Of a stretch of DNA of 64,000 nucleotides, positions 8,497 to 18,545 are shown piece by piece. Each line of letters starts with the position of its first letter. Within the stretch, counting starts at the first letter, position 1. The stretch comes from Bacteriovoracaceae bacterium. GTDB lineage: Bacteria; Bdellovibrionota; Bacteriovoracia; Bacteriovoracales; Bacteriovoracaceae. The stretch lies in NCBI GenBank assembly GCA_013141065.1, contig JABFRR010000001.1, forward strand, positions 62,001 to 126,000. The letters are read 5' to 3'. Below the pieces are notes generated by a model, which searched no databases, was not told the DNA's origin, and was given only the letters and a program-made list of their open reading frames with translations. A program made the translations under genes and the position numbers.

Positions 8497-11164
8497 ACCC
8501 TTTAAACTGGATTAAGTTTTCTTCTAAACTAGTTATTTTTTCTTTTAAGTCTCTTTCGCCTTGTTTCACTTCTTCTCGGACGGCTTCAGGGGCATTTTTC
8601 ATAAAATTTTCATTGTTCATTCTTGACTCATATTTTTGATAGTCGGCCTTTGTTTTTGCAAGTTCTTTTTCAAGTCTGTTAACTTGCTCTTTGAGGTCTA
8701 TGACTCCTTCCAAAGGAAGAAAAATTTCTGTATGAGTGAGGACGTTCATAATAGATTTATTTGGACGGTTCAGTTCTTTACTACCCACGCTAAGTTCTTT
8801 TACACGAGCGAGTTCTTGAAAGTTAATGAGGTTCTTTCTAAAGTAAGTGATGAGATCAATGTTATCTGTAAAAAGTTCAACACTGACTTCATCTTTAGGT
8901 TTAATATTCACACTTGCTCGAAGATTTCTAATGCCGGTAACAACTTCAACAAATTTATTCATTTGGTCTTGATCAGTTTTGAAGTCAAGAGTGGCATCAA
9001 ATTCAGGATAAGCTTGAACAATCAGAAGATCCTCAGTGTCGTCTTTTAGGTGAGACCAAAGTTCTTCAGTGATGAATGGCGTGATCGGATGAAGCAAGGC
9101 CAACATTTTTTTAAAGACAAATTTTAATACTGAAATTCTTTGGGATTTTACCGGACTCGCTTCACCATTTAAGATGTTCTTTGAAAGCTCAATAAACCAT
9201 GAACAATATTTATCGTAAACGAAGGAGTAAATAGCAGCAGAAGCATCGTCATAACGATAAACTTCAAATGATTCGTTCATAATTTTAGACGTAGAATTGA
9301 GTTCGGCCAATATCCATCTTTCGTGGTGATCAAGTTTCGTAAGGTCTGTAATTTTTGCAGAAGAACTTTCTAAATGAGGTTGAATGAATCTGTAGGCATT
9401 CCAAACTTTATTAATGAAATTTCTGTATCCACCAATTCTTTCTGGATCGAGATTTATTCCTCGGTTATAACCTGCCCCTGCGGCAAGAGCAAAACGGAAT
9501 GCATCTGTTCCATATTGAGCAATCATATCAAAAGGATCGATACCATTGCCGAGAGACTTACTCATTTTACGACCTAATTTGTCGCGAACAATGGCATGAA
9601 TGTAGGTATCACTAAATGGTACTTTATTTTGAGTTTGAAGCGACATCATCATCATGCGAGCAACCCAAAAGAAAATGATATCGTGGCCAGTGATTAAAAC
9701 AGAATTCGGAAAGAAGGTGTCAAATTTCTTTTCTTTCATTGCTTCCGGGTTTGGCCATCCCAGCGTCGACATAGGCCATAGTCCTGAGGAAAACCACGTA
9801 TCTAAGACATCAGGATCTTGGTGCATTTTTTTTGATTTGCATTTACTGCATTCAATTTCGTTGTGTTCACTGGCCCACTGGTGCCCGCAATCGTCACAGT
9901 AAAAAACGGGAATTTGATGACCCCACCAAAGTTGGCGTGAGACACACCAATCTTTTGGATTACGTAACCAAGAATAATAGGTATTTTCCCATTCTTTTGG
10001 ATAAAATTTCATGTCACCATTTTCTACGGCTTCTACTGCGCGTTTACTCATGTCTGTAACATTAACAAACCATTGTTTTGAAATCATCGGCTCAATCGGT
10101 ACTCCCGATCGCTCACCATGGCCTACTGGGTGCATATGGTTTTTTGTATCTAGCAAAATTTCTAATTCTTCTAATTTTTTAGCAACTTTTTTCCGAGCTT
10201 CCTTCGTAGACATTCCTTTAAATTCCATACCGTGATCATTTAGAGTTCCGTCTAAATTGAGTATGTTAATGATAGGAAGTTTATGGCGTTTGCCGATTTC
10301 AAAATCATTAAAGTCGTGCCCTGGAGTTACTTTTAGGCAACCGGTCCCTTTTTCAAGATCAACGTGTTCATCTCCGATAATAGGAACTTCTCTATTGCAA
10401 ATTGGAATAATTGCCATTTTACCAATCAGGTGTTTATAGCGTTCATCATTTGGGTTAACCGCTACAGCAGTGTCTCCAAAAAGAGTTTCTGGACGAGTCG
10501 TAGCAACTTCTAGTGTGCTTTCGGAATCTTTGATTCGGTATTTGATGTGATAAAAATTGCCCTGAACGTCTTTATGTTCTACTTCTGCCTCTGAGATTGC
10601 TGACTGAAGCATTGGATCCCAATTAACGATATAATCACTTTGATAAATCATTTTTTGATTATACATATCGACAAAAAACTTTTTAACAGCTTGATTAGGA
10701 ATTGGATCAAGTGTGAAAGTGAGATAATCCCAATCACAACTGGCTCCCATCGCTCTTTGTTGATCTAGGATGAAGTTACCGTACTCTTCTTTCCAGTCCC
10801 AAATCTTTTTGACAAATTCTTCGCGTTTGAAATCTCGTCGAGTCTTTTTTTCTTGTTCAAAAACCATTTTTTCAACTACTGATTGAGTAGCAATTCCAGC
10901 ATGATCAAGTCCCGGCAAGAATAGTGTTTCATATCCTTTCATTCTTTTAAATCGAATAAGTGAGTCTTGGGTTGTGATATCTAAAGCGTGCCCAGCATGA
11001 AGTTTACCGGTGACATTAGGAGGGGGAACAATTATGCAATAAGGTTTATTCGCCTTACCTTTTTTGGGTTTAAAGTAATTGCCCTTTTCCCACGATTTGT
11101 ACCATTTTGATTCGACTTCTTTTGGAGAGTAAGTGGTTGCAAGTTCAGTTGTATTAGTTGTCAT
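8495..11164 (-). CDS. valS: Valyl-tRNA synthetase
   Basis: Class I aminoacyl-tRNA synthetase that charges tRNA-Val. The ATP-site motif appears as PPPNVTGKLHAGHALD (residues about 47-62; HAGH in place of HIGH), and the KMSKS loop is complete in GRKMSKSLGNGIDP (about 534). An editing (CP1) domain lies between, with the zinc-type CDDCGHQW and CSKC pairs in the insert. The C-terminal tail (about 820-889) is the expected coiled coil. At 889 aa it has normal length. It begins three bases after the hisS stop. Confidence 0.95.
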   Translation of the reverse strand: MTTNTTELATTYSPKEVESKWYKSWEKGNYFKPKKGKANKPYCIIVPPPNVTGKLHAGHALDITTQDSLIRFKRMKGYETLFLPGLDHAGIATQSVVEKMVFEQEKKTRRDFKREEFVKKIWDWKEEYGNFILDQQRAMGASCDWDYLTFTLDPIPNQAVKKFFVDMYNQKMIYQSDYIVNWDPMLQSAISEAEVEHKDVQGNFYHIKYRIKDSESTLEVATTRPETLFGDTAVAVNPNDERYKHLIGKMAIIPICNREVPIIGDEHVDLEKGTGCLKVTPGHDFNDFEIGKRHKLPIINILNLDGTLNDHGMEFKGMSTKEARKKVAKKLEELEILLDTKNHMHPVGHGERSGVPIEPMISKQWFVNVTDMSKRAVEAVENGDMKFYPKEWENTYYSWLRNPKDWCVSRQLWWGHQIPVFYCDDCGHQWASEHNEIECSKCKSKKMHQDPDVLDTWFSSGLWPMSTLGWPNPEAMKEKKFDTFFPNSVLITGHDIIFFWVARMMMMSLQTQNKVPFSDTYIHAIVRDKLGRKMSKSLGNGIDPFDMIAQYGTDAFRFALAAGAGYNRGINLDPERIGGYRNFINKVWNAYRFIQPHLESSSAKITDLTKLDHHERWILAELNSTSKIMNESFEVYRYDDASAAIYSFVYDKYCSWFIELSKNILNGEASPVKSQRISVLKFVFKKMLALLHPITPFITEELWSHLKDDTEDLLIVQAYPEFDATLDFKTDQDQMNKFVEVVTGIRNLRASVNIKPKDEVSVELFTDNIDLITYFRKNLINFQELARVKELSVGSKELNRPNKSIMNVLTHTEIFLPLEGVIDLKEQVNRLEKELAKTKADYQKYESRMNNENFMKNAPEAVREEVKQGERDLKEKITSLEENLIQFKG

Positions 11165-11167
11165 GTG

Positions 11168-12478
11168 TTATGCCTTTATTATTTTAATGAGTGTCTGTAG
11201 ATCGTTTAGATCTAAAGTATGTTGTTCTTTAGTGGCAAGATTTTTTAATTGGATCTGGTTTTTTGAAAGCTCTTCACTGCCCATGAGGGTCACAAATCGA
11301 ACACCTTTTTTATCGGCAGTTGGAAAAACTTTTTTAAATTTGATGGCCTCAAGCGAGGTGACGACTTTTAAATTTTCTTTACGAAGTGAGTGCGCCAATT
11401 TCATAGAAGCATCTAAACCATCATCTTCTTGAAAAGTAATAAAGATATCGTTAGTAGGATTGTCTAAATTAGGAAGAAGCTTATGGACCTCGAGAAAATC
11501 TTTCAGTGTGACATCACCCAATCCAAATCCAACACCTGGAAGAGGGTCTTCATTAAAAATTTGAAGTAAATTAGCGTAAGCACCCCCACCACATAAGGCA
11601 CGTCTATTGTCTGGATGCTTATCAAAAATTTCAAAAACTATTCCAGTATAATAATCAAGGCCTCTGACGATAGTAGGATCATAAGTAATGAAATCACTTA
11701 AGCCTAATTTTTGTATTTGTTCGACAAATAGTCCAAATTGCGAAGCGCTTTCAAGTTGATTATGTTTTGTAAGATAACTTTGTACATCATCAAAAGTTTT
11801 AAGTTTTAAGTAAGAATAAAAAAGCTCTTCTGCTTTTGAGTTGAGTCCTACTTCTTTAACCATTTTCACAATAGCTTCTTCATTAACTTTTTTAGCTTTA
11901 TCGACAATTTTATAAAGTCTATGACTCTGTTCAGGAGTTGATTCCATAAGTGTTATAAAGACGGTATCAACTATGGCACGGTCGTTCAGCAATATTTCGA
12001 AGTGACTTTGATTTGCACCATAGTTTTGAAATAACTCAACTGCCATTTGTAATATTTCTACTTCTCCCATTCTACCCGGTGCACCGAACACGTCACAGTT
12101 TAATTGCCAGTGCTCTCTCACTCTTCCGCGCTGAGGTTTTTCATATCTCATAAGATTAGGTATCGAAAACCAGCGAAGTGGCTTACTAGATTCACGGTGT
12201 ACTTGAGCAACCATACGAGCTAGTGTGGGAGTCATTTCTGGCCTAATGGCCACAAATCTTTCACCTCTATCGGTGAATGAATATATTTGCTCATTGATTA
12301 ATTCTTCACCAGACTTTGCTTTGTAGAGTTCAACTTCTTCTAATAAAGGTCCATCGTATGATTCGTAACCAAAACTTTCGGCGGTTTTTGTCATGATTGA
12401 AAAGAGATAATCACGAACCCTTTTATCTTTCGGGAAAAAATCTCTCGTGCCTCTATAGGGTTGTTTATTTAGCGCCAT
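11168..12478 (-). CDS. hisS: Histidyl-tRNA synthetase
   Basis: Class II synthetase that charges tRNA-His. Motif 2 (RPEMTPTLARM), the HisA box GLDYYTGIVFEIF and motif 3-type GGGAYANLL are all present, followed by the C-terminal anticodon-binding domain. I place the start at ATG 12478 (MALNKQPYRGTRDF, 436 aa), because the AAGGA just before it is an ideal ribosome-binding site; an in-frame ATG at 12493 would add five residues encoded by that same site. Probably co-transcribed with valS and with the secreted-protein genes upstream. Confidence 0.94.
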   Translation of the reverse strand: MALNKQPYRGTRDFFPKDKRVRDYLFSIMTKTAESFGYESYDGPLLEEVELYKAKSGEELINEQIYSFTDRGERFVAIRPEMTPTLARMVAQVHRESSKPLRWFSIPNLMRYEKPQRGRVREHWQLNCDVFGAPGRMGEVEILQMAVELFQNYGANQSHFEILLNDRAIVDTVFITLMESTPEQSHRLYKIVDKAKKVNEEAIVKMVKEVGLNSKAEELFYSYLKLKTFDDVQSYLTKHNQLESASQFGLFVEQIQKLGLSDFITYDPTIVRGLDYYTGIVFEIFDKHPDNRRALCGGGAYANLLQIFNEDPLPGVGFGLGDVTLKDFLEVHKLLPNLDNPTNDIFITFQEDDGLDASMKLAHSLRKENLKVVTSLEAIKFKKVFPTADKKGVRFVTLMGSEELSKNQIQLKNLATKEQHTLDLNDLQTLIKIIKA

Positions 12479-12533
12479 TTTTATTTCCTTCATTGACTAG
12501 TCTGATGAGAGGAAAAATTTAGCATATAAAGAG

Positions 12534-13421
12534 CTAAAAGTCTTCTAGCCACTCAGCATCATTAGCAGGTTTTGGTAAAATAGGATTAGCTTCAGGTTCT
12601 TCTATCCAGCTATCCGGAACTGGAGCAGGGAGATTTTCCAATGGGCTGCCGATTACCGGGGCTAATATATCTTCAACTGACTTAGATTCCCCTGTTAAGC
12701 CGTTTGGCTTTTTTTCAGGGACAACGAAATCTTTAAAGCTAATAAATTTCAAATCACTGTCTAATTTTGGCTCAGTTATCTTGATACCAGAATAGGATTC
12801 TCTGACAATGAAAGATAAGCTTTTATCAATATTGGCAATAGACTCTAGCAGTTTGGGAGCTAATCTGGTCTTAAAATTATCTGGAAAATCGTCCGTACTG
12901 GGATATATTTTTGATATCCATGACTGTAAAAGTTCAGCTTTCTTTTGAGCCTTACGATAATCAACTTTTTGAATTTTAACATTTACATCTTTTTGTAATA
13001 AGAATTCTTTATAAAATGGATTATTAATAAGATCTTGTGTGTCCTTTAGTAGTGCATTAAGAAACCAGGTCATAAAGTTATCTTGCGACTTACTAATGGC
13101 CAGCTTAATGACTTCAATAGATTTACCGTCTACTGGTATTTTCGAAGGGACATCATAGGATTTTAAGAAAGTTTTGTAGATTTCAACTTTAATAAGAAAA
13201 AGAAGATCCTCATTTGCAAAGTATCTAGCATGATAGTCTATTGAGAAAATTTGAGGGCGAATTTTTTCAATTGCCTCAGGAGAGTATAAATGAAGGCTCT
13301 CTAATAAAAGATTGAATTCTTTAGGTAAAGATTTAGAGCCACTAAGGACTTTCTCTGGCCAAGCAATGTTAGGCAAAAGAAAAAGAAGTAAAATAATAAT
13401 TTGTGCTTTATTTTTATTCAT
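12534..13421 (-). CDS. Secreted protein of unknown function, proline-rich C-terminus
   Basis: Not recognised. 295 aa with a clear signal peptide (MNKNKAQIIILLLFLLPNIAWP). The middle is predicted helical and charged; the last 60 residues are rich in Pro and acidic residues (APVIGSPLENLPAPVPDSW). The start overlaps the end of the upstream gene by 8 bases, so it is translated from the same mRNA as the beta-propeller-like protein and the Cys-rich protein. A shared envelope function for these three is likely but unproven. Confidence 0.6.
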   Translation of the reverse strand: MNKNKAQIIILLLFLLPNIAWPEKVLSGSKSLPKEFNLLLESLHLYSPEAIEKIRPQIFSIDYHARYFANEDLLFLIKVEIYKTFLKSYDVPSKIPVDGKSIEVIKLAISKSQDNFMTWFLNALLKDTQDLINNPFYKEFLLQKDVNVKIQKVDYRKAQKKAELLQSWISKIYPSTDDFPDNFKTRLAPKLLESIANIDKSLSFIVRESYSGIKITEPKLDSDLKFISFKDFVVPEKKPNGLTGESKSVEDILAPVIGSPLENLPAPVPDSWIEEPEANPILPKPANDAEWLEDF

Positions 13422-14535
13422 CGTTTAGTTCTTCATCTATTTTTTTTATAGCTTCCCCAAAACCTGCAGGAGGAAGTGATTTTAAAGAATCAATGTTTTT
13501 AAAATCTAAATTACCTTTAACAATAAAGTATTTCCCTTTATCTATTGCCAATATCGTACCATCCATATTCATCACACTGGTTATTGTTCTCATTTCACTA
13601 AGAAGCTTTACTTCTTTTGTGAGTAAGTTGAGTTCAACAACATCCGTAATGAACTGATCACTCTCACCATAGTTTTTAATAAATGTGATTATGTTATTAC
13701 TTGTATTGCAGATTAATTGGCCGACATCATTAATGGGAGAAGTATAGACAATCTCTCGATTTGAAATATCTTTAGTTATGGGTAGACTAATCTTAGAAAT
13801 ACTAGTTCCTTCTTTGGAAGAATTAAGTCCGATTAAACTCATAATAAGTTGGTTATTGTTTAAGCAAATCTCTGCGCGAACCATTGGTGTTTTTGCTTTA
13901 AATACTAATTCTGATTTCCCAGTAGTGCGCTGGTACTGCAATAATCCCACAGAACCATTTTCGCCTAAGTCTGAATAAAAAATCGTATTTTGGTCACTCA
14001 TTACAACTTGAGGTGTGAAATAGGGATTAATTCTATTATTTAGTTTAATGCTAAATCGTGAAGCTGAGTTGGCGGTACTTTCAAAGGTTATCGTTTTAGA
14101 ATAATAGTCATAATAGGACATCCAAGTGTCATCTTGATGAAGTTGGGCATTGGCACCTTTTCCAATTTCTCTCAATGTGGTGCCGCCAAAATCTACTAGA
14201 TAGATTTTTTCTCTAGATCGCAATGAATAAAAAGTGTGAAAGTTTTCATTTTGCATTACGATGATTTTTTTTCGTGAGCTAGATCCAATAACAGTATACT
14301 GCGTCCCGCTTGAAGCTTTAATCATTTCAAAAACTTTATAATTGCTTGAGTAAAGCAAACTTCCTGAACTTTTTTGATAATATGTAAACTTTCCATCTTG
14401 GCTTAGAAAACGAATGTTGGCGACTGCTTGTTTGGCCAGAAGTTCCGGTAAAATAATCTTTGAATTAGCTTTCTGATTAAAAGAAATTCCAACAACCATT
14501 AAAAATATTATAAGCGCCTTATTTCCTAATGCCAT
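13414..14535 (-). CDS. Secreted protein, possibly TolB-like beta-propeller
   Basis: Unknown function. From ATG 14535 it starts with a typical signal peptide (MALGNKALIIFLMVVG, then a KANS cleavage region), giving 373 aa; an upstream in-frame start at 14595 would bury this signal, so I reject it. The body consists of repeated short strands with patterns such as DGKFTYY, SDQNTIFYSDLG, NNQLIMSLIG and MDGTILAIDKG, as expected of a beta-propeller. Only this strand pattern supports that fold. It overlaps its upstream neighbour by 17 bases and its downstream neighbour by 8. Confidence 0.6.
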   Translation of the reverse strand: MALGNKALIIFLMVVGISFNQKANSKIILPELLAKQAVANIRFLSQDGKFTYYQKSSGSLLYSSNYKVFEMIKASSGTQYTVIGSSSRKKIIVMQNENFHTFYSLRSREKIYLVDFGGTTLREIGKGANAQLHQDDTWMSYYDYYSKTITFESTANSASRFSIKLNNRINPYFTPQVVMSDQNTIFYSDLGENGSVGLLQYQRTTGKSELVFKAKTPMVRAEICLNNNQLIMSLIGLNSSKEGTSISKISLPITKDISNREIVYTSPINDVGQLICNTSNNIITFIKNYGESDQFITDVVELNLLTKEVKLLSEMRTITSVMNMDGTILAIDKGKYFIVKGNLDFKNIDSLKSLPPAGFGEAIKKIDEELNDE

Positions 14536-16411
14536 ATAACGTCCAAGTGTTGAGTGGATGAAGTTCTTGATAAGCACTGACAGCATTAAATACATTCGGC
14601 CAGGTTAATGTACGAGGCGTGTGAATGTCGTCAATGGCAATTCTCCCAACAAGCCAGGTTTCATCATTTTTTAAACTGTGCCCATCGATAATAAAAGGCA
14701 TTGGTCTACATTGATTAATTGCGATTCTCTGGAATTGTTCAGGTATAAGGTCTTCAATACATCCAACACCGTGGACTATGCCATTTGGATGGGTATTGAG
14801 GAAATATTTTATGTCTGTTAAGTTTCGAATCATTCGGTCTTGAGTCTTGTGAACTTCATTAATTAAATTAGTGAAAGCATAACGCTCGTTTTTATAGGTA
14901 GTGGGAAAGTAGTCGAATATAGGTACGCCTATAAACTTGATATCGGCTTGTTCTTTTGTGTCCCATATAACTTTCTTTTCACAAAAAATTGCAGAACAGT
15001 TTTCTGCACTGTTAAGGATAAAGCAGCCAGACTTATATTCAGATCTTAGTGGATTATAATCTTTTTTATCGACGATTTTACAATTAGTTTTCGAGGGGGC
15101 ACCTTTATTTTGATACAAGATTCGAGCAATCATGCGATCTTCACTCAATGGCTCATCGGGACGAGATCCTGGTATGTAAGTTTCACATTTTTCTTTATTA
15201 TCAACTCGACTTAAGTAACAAACCTTTAATGGCCATCCTTCCTCAAAGTTTACACCTAAGTTTAATTTGGCCAAAGTGTAATTAGTTTCACCAGCACAAT
15301 TAGCTGGAGAGGTAATTATGTTTCTCGGAGAGAAATGGTTAATAATGCGATGGATATTTGTGAGTCCTTCATTGTCTATGTTTCCTGGGCAATCATGGTA
15401 ATTTGTCACAAGCTTTGATTTTACCAAAGATCGAGAGAGGTTTTCACAGTTTTGAAATGGAAAGTTTGAAGGATAGTCTTGCGAACCTCTCGTTTCACAA
15501 AAAGCTTTATCGGTAGCTAGTTTGCTACCACAGTTTCTTAATTGTAAATTACTTAAAGTTTCTTTTTTGTTATACATCTGCTGGCACTTGTACGACATTT
15601 TATATTCAGGCATTTCTGAATTGAGTATCTTGCTCCAGACGTCTTCTTTTAAATAACTTGAACAAAAGAGCTCTGGATTACTGAGAGAATTGCAGAGATT
15701 GTCCAAATAAATTCGTTGAACAAGAGGTATTTTTTCCCTGTAAAACTCAACTTGTTTTTTTAATGGTGATCTTTTAATTATTTGCTGAATTTTACAAAGA
15801 TAAGGCGTGTAGGGATTATCGAGCCATTCGTTGTGTATAACTAGGCACTCGGATTTATTTTTTGGAATACTAAATTTTATACCCTCAATTGTTTTCTTAA
15901 AATTCAATTCGGTAAAAATAACTGAAAACTCTTTATTGTTAATGCATTTTAATTTATAAATCTGCTCAAAAAAATCATCTTTGAGAATCGAGGTGGACTC
16001 TTGTTGATTTTGTTTATTTTGGTATTGAATCAAGACATAATCTAGCCTTGGATCTGTTGATTTTAATAATGAGTTCTCAAGACTTGAAAGAAATTTACAT
16101 TCATCTTTTTGAGCATATTTTAAAAAACGCTCATCTGAATGCATAACTAGAGATTGTACGTATTTAGGATCAAGTTTTACATTTTTTAATTCAGTAAGAT
16201 TGATGGTGGGTTTGGAATTTGCAGCTATTGCAACTTTGTTTTTAGTATAACGATCATTATGGACTTCTAACAAACGCTCAAAGCTCTCAATGATTCCTGG
16301 AGATGTTTGAGTTTGTGAATATGCCTTATTGGTAGACCCAATAAGGCATAAAAGTAAAAATATTTTACAGAACAGATTTTGCCAAAATAGAAGCAATGTC
16401 TTCAACTTCAA
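14519..16411 (-). CDS. Large cysteine-rich secreted protein of unknown function
   Basis: Not recognised. About 630 aa, with a signal peptide ending near NKAYSQ and 20 cysteines spread over the mature part, which suggests a disulfide-bonded periplasmic or extracellular protein. The C-terminal part has a His/Cys-containing segment (HGVGCIEDL, about residue 550), but I cannot assign a catalytic family. The start is uncertain: the annotated one is TTG 16411, inside the preceding gene, with other in-frame TTG codons a few residues later, for example 16396. It overlaps the Fe-S oxidoreductase gene by up to 47 bases. Confidence 0.6.
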   Translation of the reverse strand: MKLKTLLLFWQNLFCKIFLLLCLIGSTNKAYSQTQTSPGIIESFERLLEVHNDRYTKNKVAIAANSKPTINLTELKNVKLDPKYVQSLVMHSDERFLKYAQKDECKFLSSLENSLLKSTDPRLDYVLIQYQNKQNQQESTSILKDDFFEQIYKLKCINNKEFSVIFTELNFKKTIEGIKFSIPKNKSECLVIHNEWLDNPYTPYLCKIQQIIKRSPLKKQVEFYREKIPLVQRIYLDNLCNSLSNPELFCSSYLKEDVWSKILNSEMPEYKMSYKCQQMYNKKETLSNLQLRNCGSKLATDKAFCETRGSQDYPSNFPFQNCENLSRSLVKSKLVTNYHDCPGNIDNEGLTNIHRIINHFSPRNIITSPANCAGETNYTLAKLNLGVNFEEGWPLKVCYLSRVDNKEKCETYIPGSRPDEPLSEDRMIARILYQNKGAPSKTNCKIVDKKDYNPLRSEYKSGCFILNSAENCSAIFCEKKVIWDTKEQADIKFIGVPIFDYFPTTYKNERYAFTNLINEVHKTQDRMIRNLTDIKYFLNTHPNGIVHGVGCIEDLIPEQFQRIAINQCRPMPFIIDGHSLKNDETWLVGRIAIDDIHTPRTLTWPNVFNAVSAYQELHPLNTWTLYGIRK

Positions 16412-18392
16412 GGTTTTCCGTTTCCTTTAAATGAGCTTTTGACGAATTGAAGTTAATCATACAATAAGAACAAGCTGTCGCCAATTTGTTAACTTCTTTT
16501 TCACCAATATCTTTAAGTCGGTTATTCGCGATATGCTCTCCTTCTGGAAGCTCATACCACATGTTTCCTCCACCCATTCCACAGCAAAGAGATTTATCCT
16601 TACTTCTTTCCATTTCTTTTAGTTTAATTCCTTGGATTGAATTTAAGATTGCCCTCGGAGCATTGTATTCTCCGTGATGACGACCAAGATAACATGGATC
16701 ATGAAACGTAAGTTCTTCATTGATAGCTTTTTCAGGAATAAGTTTTCCCTCTGCTATTAGCTCGGCCAGTAATTCTGTGTGGTGAACAGTTTCAAAAGCA
16801 CCATCTTCAAATTTTGCATATTCTTTACCAATTGTATGCAAGCAGTGAGGGCAATGGGTCACTACTTTTCCAAATTCATATTGTCTCATGTTGGCAATAT
16901 TTTCGATGGCAATTTCATAAAAAGAGTATTCATCGCCAAATCTTCTGACTGGATCTCCATTACATTTTTCAGTTTTTCCCATAACCGCAAAACTAACTCC
17001 TGCTTTTTTAAGCATTGCAATGGTGTCTTTTACGACTTTTTGATTTGAACCATCATATGATCCAGCACAGCCCACATAATAAAGGTAGTCGACTTTTTTC
17101 CCAGTTTGAATGACAGGAATATTGAGTCCATCGGCCCATTTAAAACGATCGTCTTGAGCAATTCCCCATGGATTTCCTTGGTTTTTAATTTTATTGATGG
17201 CATCCCCAGCAGCTGCAGGAATATCTCCCAAAGTAAGAGCTTTATATCTTTTAGCTTCCATGATGATATTAACGTGTTCAATATTGGCAGGACATTCTTC
17301 CATGCAAGCGCCACATGTTGTACATGCATCAAGTTCATTGGCAGCAAAAATCGGATTATCGCCCCAAATGTCTGCATCTTTTTTTCCGTCTGCAGCAGTT
17401 TGAAAAGCAAGGTCACGAGTTTTAGTAATAATTTTTTTAGGGTCTAAAATCTTACCGGCCAAATTGGCAGGACAAACTTGTGTGCATCTTCCACATTCGA
17501 CACACGAGAGTAGATCTAAGTTATTTTTCATCGATAATTCTGAAAGTTTTCCAAGTCCGAAAGTTTCAGCGTTTTCATTTTCAAAATTCATTGGATTTAA
17601 AACAGCGCCTCGCATTGGAGGAGTGACAAGGGCCGCAAGGGGTAAAATCATGATATGTGAAAATTTTGTATAAGCGATACTTACTAAAAATACCATTGTA
17701 TTGAGCATGTGCAGGAACCATAAGGTTCTATAGCTAAATGCCATTGCAATATCACTCAAACCAATTTTTCCAAAAATTAAAGCAAGCGCCCAACCAACTG
17801 GTGACCAAGAGGATTCACCTATCGGCATACCAGTGCCTAAAATCCTTAGTCCTTCAATGAGATATCCAATGAGAACTAAGCTGACTAACATTGCGTACAT
17901 AAAAAGTTCTTGATTGGGTTTTGTGGAAGAAAGGTAAGCTGGCTTTTTAATGTAACGTCGATGATAAGCAAATCCAATTCCTACAAGAATCATTATTCCA
18001 GCGATATCTGCTAAAAAAGAAATGACAATGTAAGTTGTTCCTTGAAAAACTTTGAAAGGAGTATCGTAATGAATAGCGACTAAGTCAGTGGCTATCCAGA
18101 GAATCATAAAACCATAGAAGATGAGTCCATGAAAAAAAGCGACATAACGAAAACGAGGAACTTTTCCTGTAAGAAAAGCGGTTTGGAAAAACTTAATCCA
18201 GTTAAGTTTTTCTGGTGCAAGGTTTTTAAGCCCCCCAAGGCCTTCACCTTTTGTAACAAACAAAAGTTTTCCATACATGCCCTTGAGGAAAATAAGTAAA
18301 CTTACGACAAGTAAAGAATACATTGTGATCTTAAATGAAAATGGAATATTCCACATCACTTCTCTAGTAGCGAGTGTGACTACATCTCCCAT
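16365..18392 (-). CDS. Membrane Fe-S oxidoreductase of the HdrD/GlpC type (EtfD-like)
   Basis: Predicted to pass electrons from a soluble donor, probably electron-transfer flavoprotein, to the quinone pool. Domains in order: an N-terminal NarI-like region with several membrane helices and spaced His residues (to about 250); two 4Fe-4S motifs, CVECGRCTQVCP (about 297) and CTTCGACMEECP (about 353); then two CCG-type Cys-rich domains, the first including YYVGCAGSYDG and HCPHC, the second including HDPCYLGRH, CCGMGGG and CSYC. 675 aa. AGGAG sits five bases before the ATG. First gene of the minus-strand operon that ends with valS. No etfAB genes are in the window. Confidence 0.85.
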   Translation of the reverse strand: MGDVVTLATREVMWNIPFSFKITMYSLLVVSLLIFLKGMYGKLLFVTKGEGLGGLKNLAPEKLNWIKFFQTAFLTGKVPRFRYVAFFHGLIFYGFMILWIATDLVAIHYDTPFKVFQGTTYIVISFLADIAGIMILVGIGFAYHRRYIKKPAYLSSTKPNQELFMYAMLVSLVLIGYLIEGLRILGTGMPIGESSWSPVGWALALIFGKIGLSDIAMAFSYRTLWFLHMLNTMVFLVSIAYTKFSHIMILPLAALVTPPMRGAVLNPMNFENENAETFGLGKLSELSMKNNLDLLSCVECGRCTQVCPANLAGKILDPKKIITKTRDLAFQTAADGKKDADIWGDNPIFAANELDACTTCGACMEECPANIEHVNIIMEAKRYKALTLGDIPAAAGDAINKIKNQGNPWGIAQDDRFKWADGLNIPVIQTGKKVDYLYYVGCAGSYDGSNQKVVKDTIAMLKKAGVSFAVMGKTEKCNGDPVRRFGDEYSFYEIAIENIANMRQYEFGKVVTHCPHCLHTIGKEYAKFEDGAFETVHHTELLAELIAEGKLIPEKAINEELTFHDPCYLGRHHGEYNAPRAILNSIQGIKLKEMERSKDKSLCCGMGGGNMWYELPEGEHIANNRLKDIGEKEVNKLATACSYCMINFNSSKAHLKETENLEVEDIASILAKSVL

Positions 18393-18443
18393 AAATTCTC
18401 CTCTTGAAAATGCTCGAACAAATTGATCAAGTTTTAATATCTA

Positions 18444-18449
18444 ATTATA
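18444..18449 (-). promoter_or_regulatory. Candidate -10 box for the Fe-S oxidoreductase operon
   Basis: On the minus strand TATAAT at 18449-18444 lies about 50 bases before the start at 18392. The best -35 candidate, TTGCAA, is 19 bases further upstream, which is longer than ideal. The intergenic region also holds inverted arms GAACAAATT (18416-18424) and AATTTGTTC (18490-18498), a possible operator. Confidence 0.4.
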
Positions 18450-18545
18450 CTCAATAGGATAAGGTATATTGCAAAAGAATTAAATGAGAAATTTGTTCAA
18501 TTGAGGCATAATAAATCTCATTGATGGTTTTGGTTGGAAAATATT

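Noticed and set aside
8636-10439. Series of plus-strand open frames opposite valS
   Set aside because: They lack start signals and similarity; valS is well conserved on the other strand, so they are antisense shadows.
17030-17447. Open frames of 110-130 codons overlapping the Fe-S oxidoreductase gene in other frames
   Set aside because: They lie within the Cys-motif part of a clear gene and have no ribosome-binding sites.
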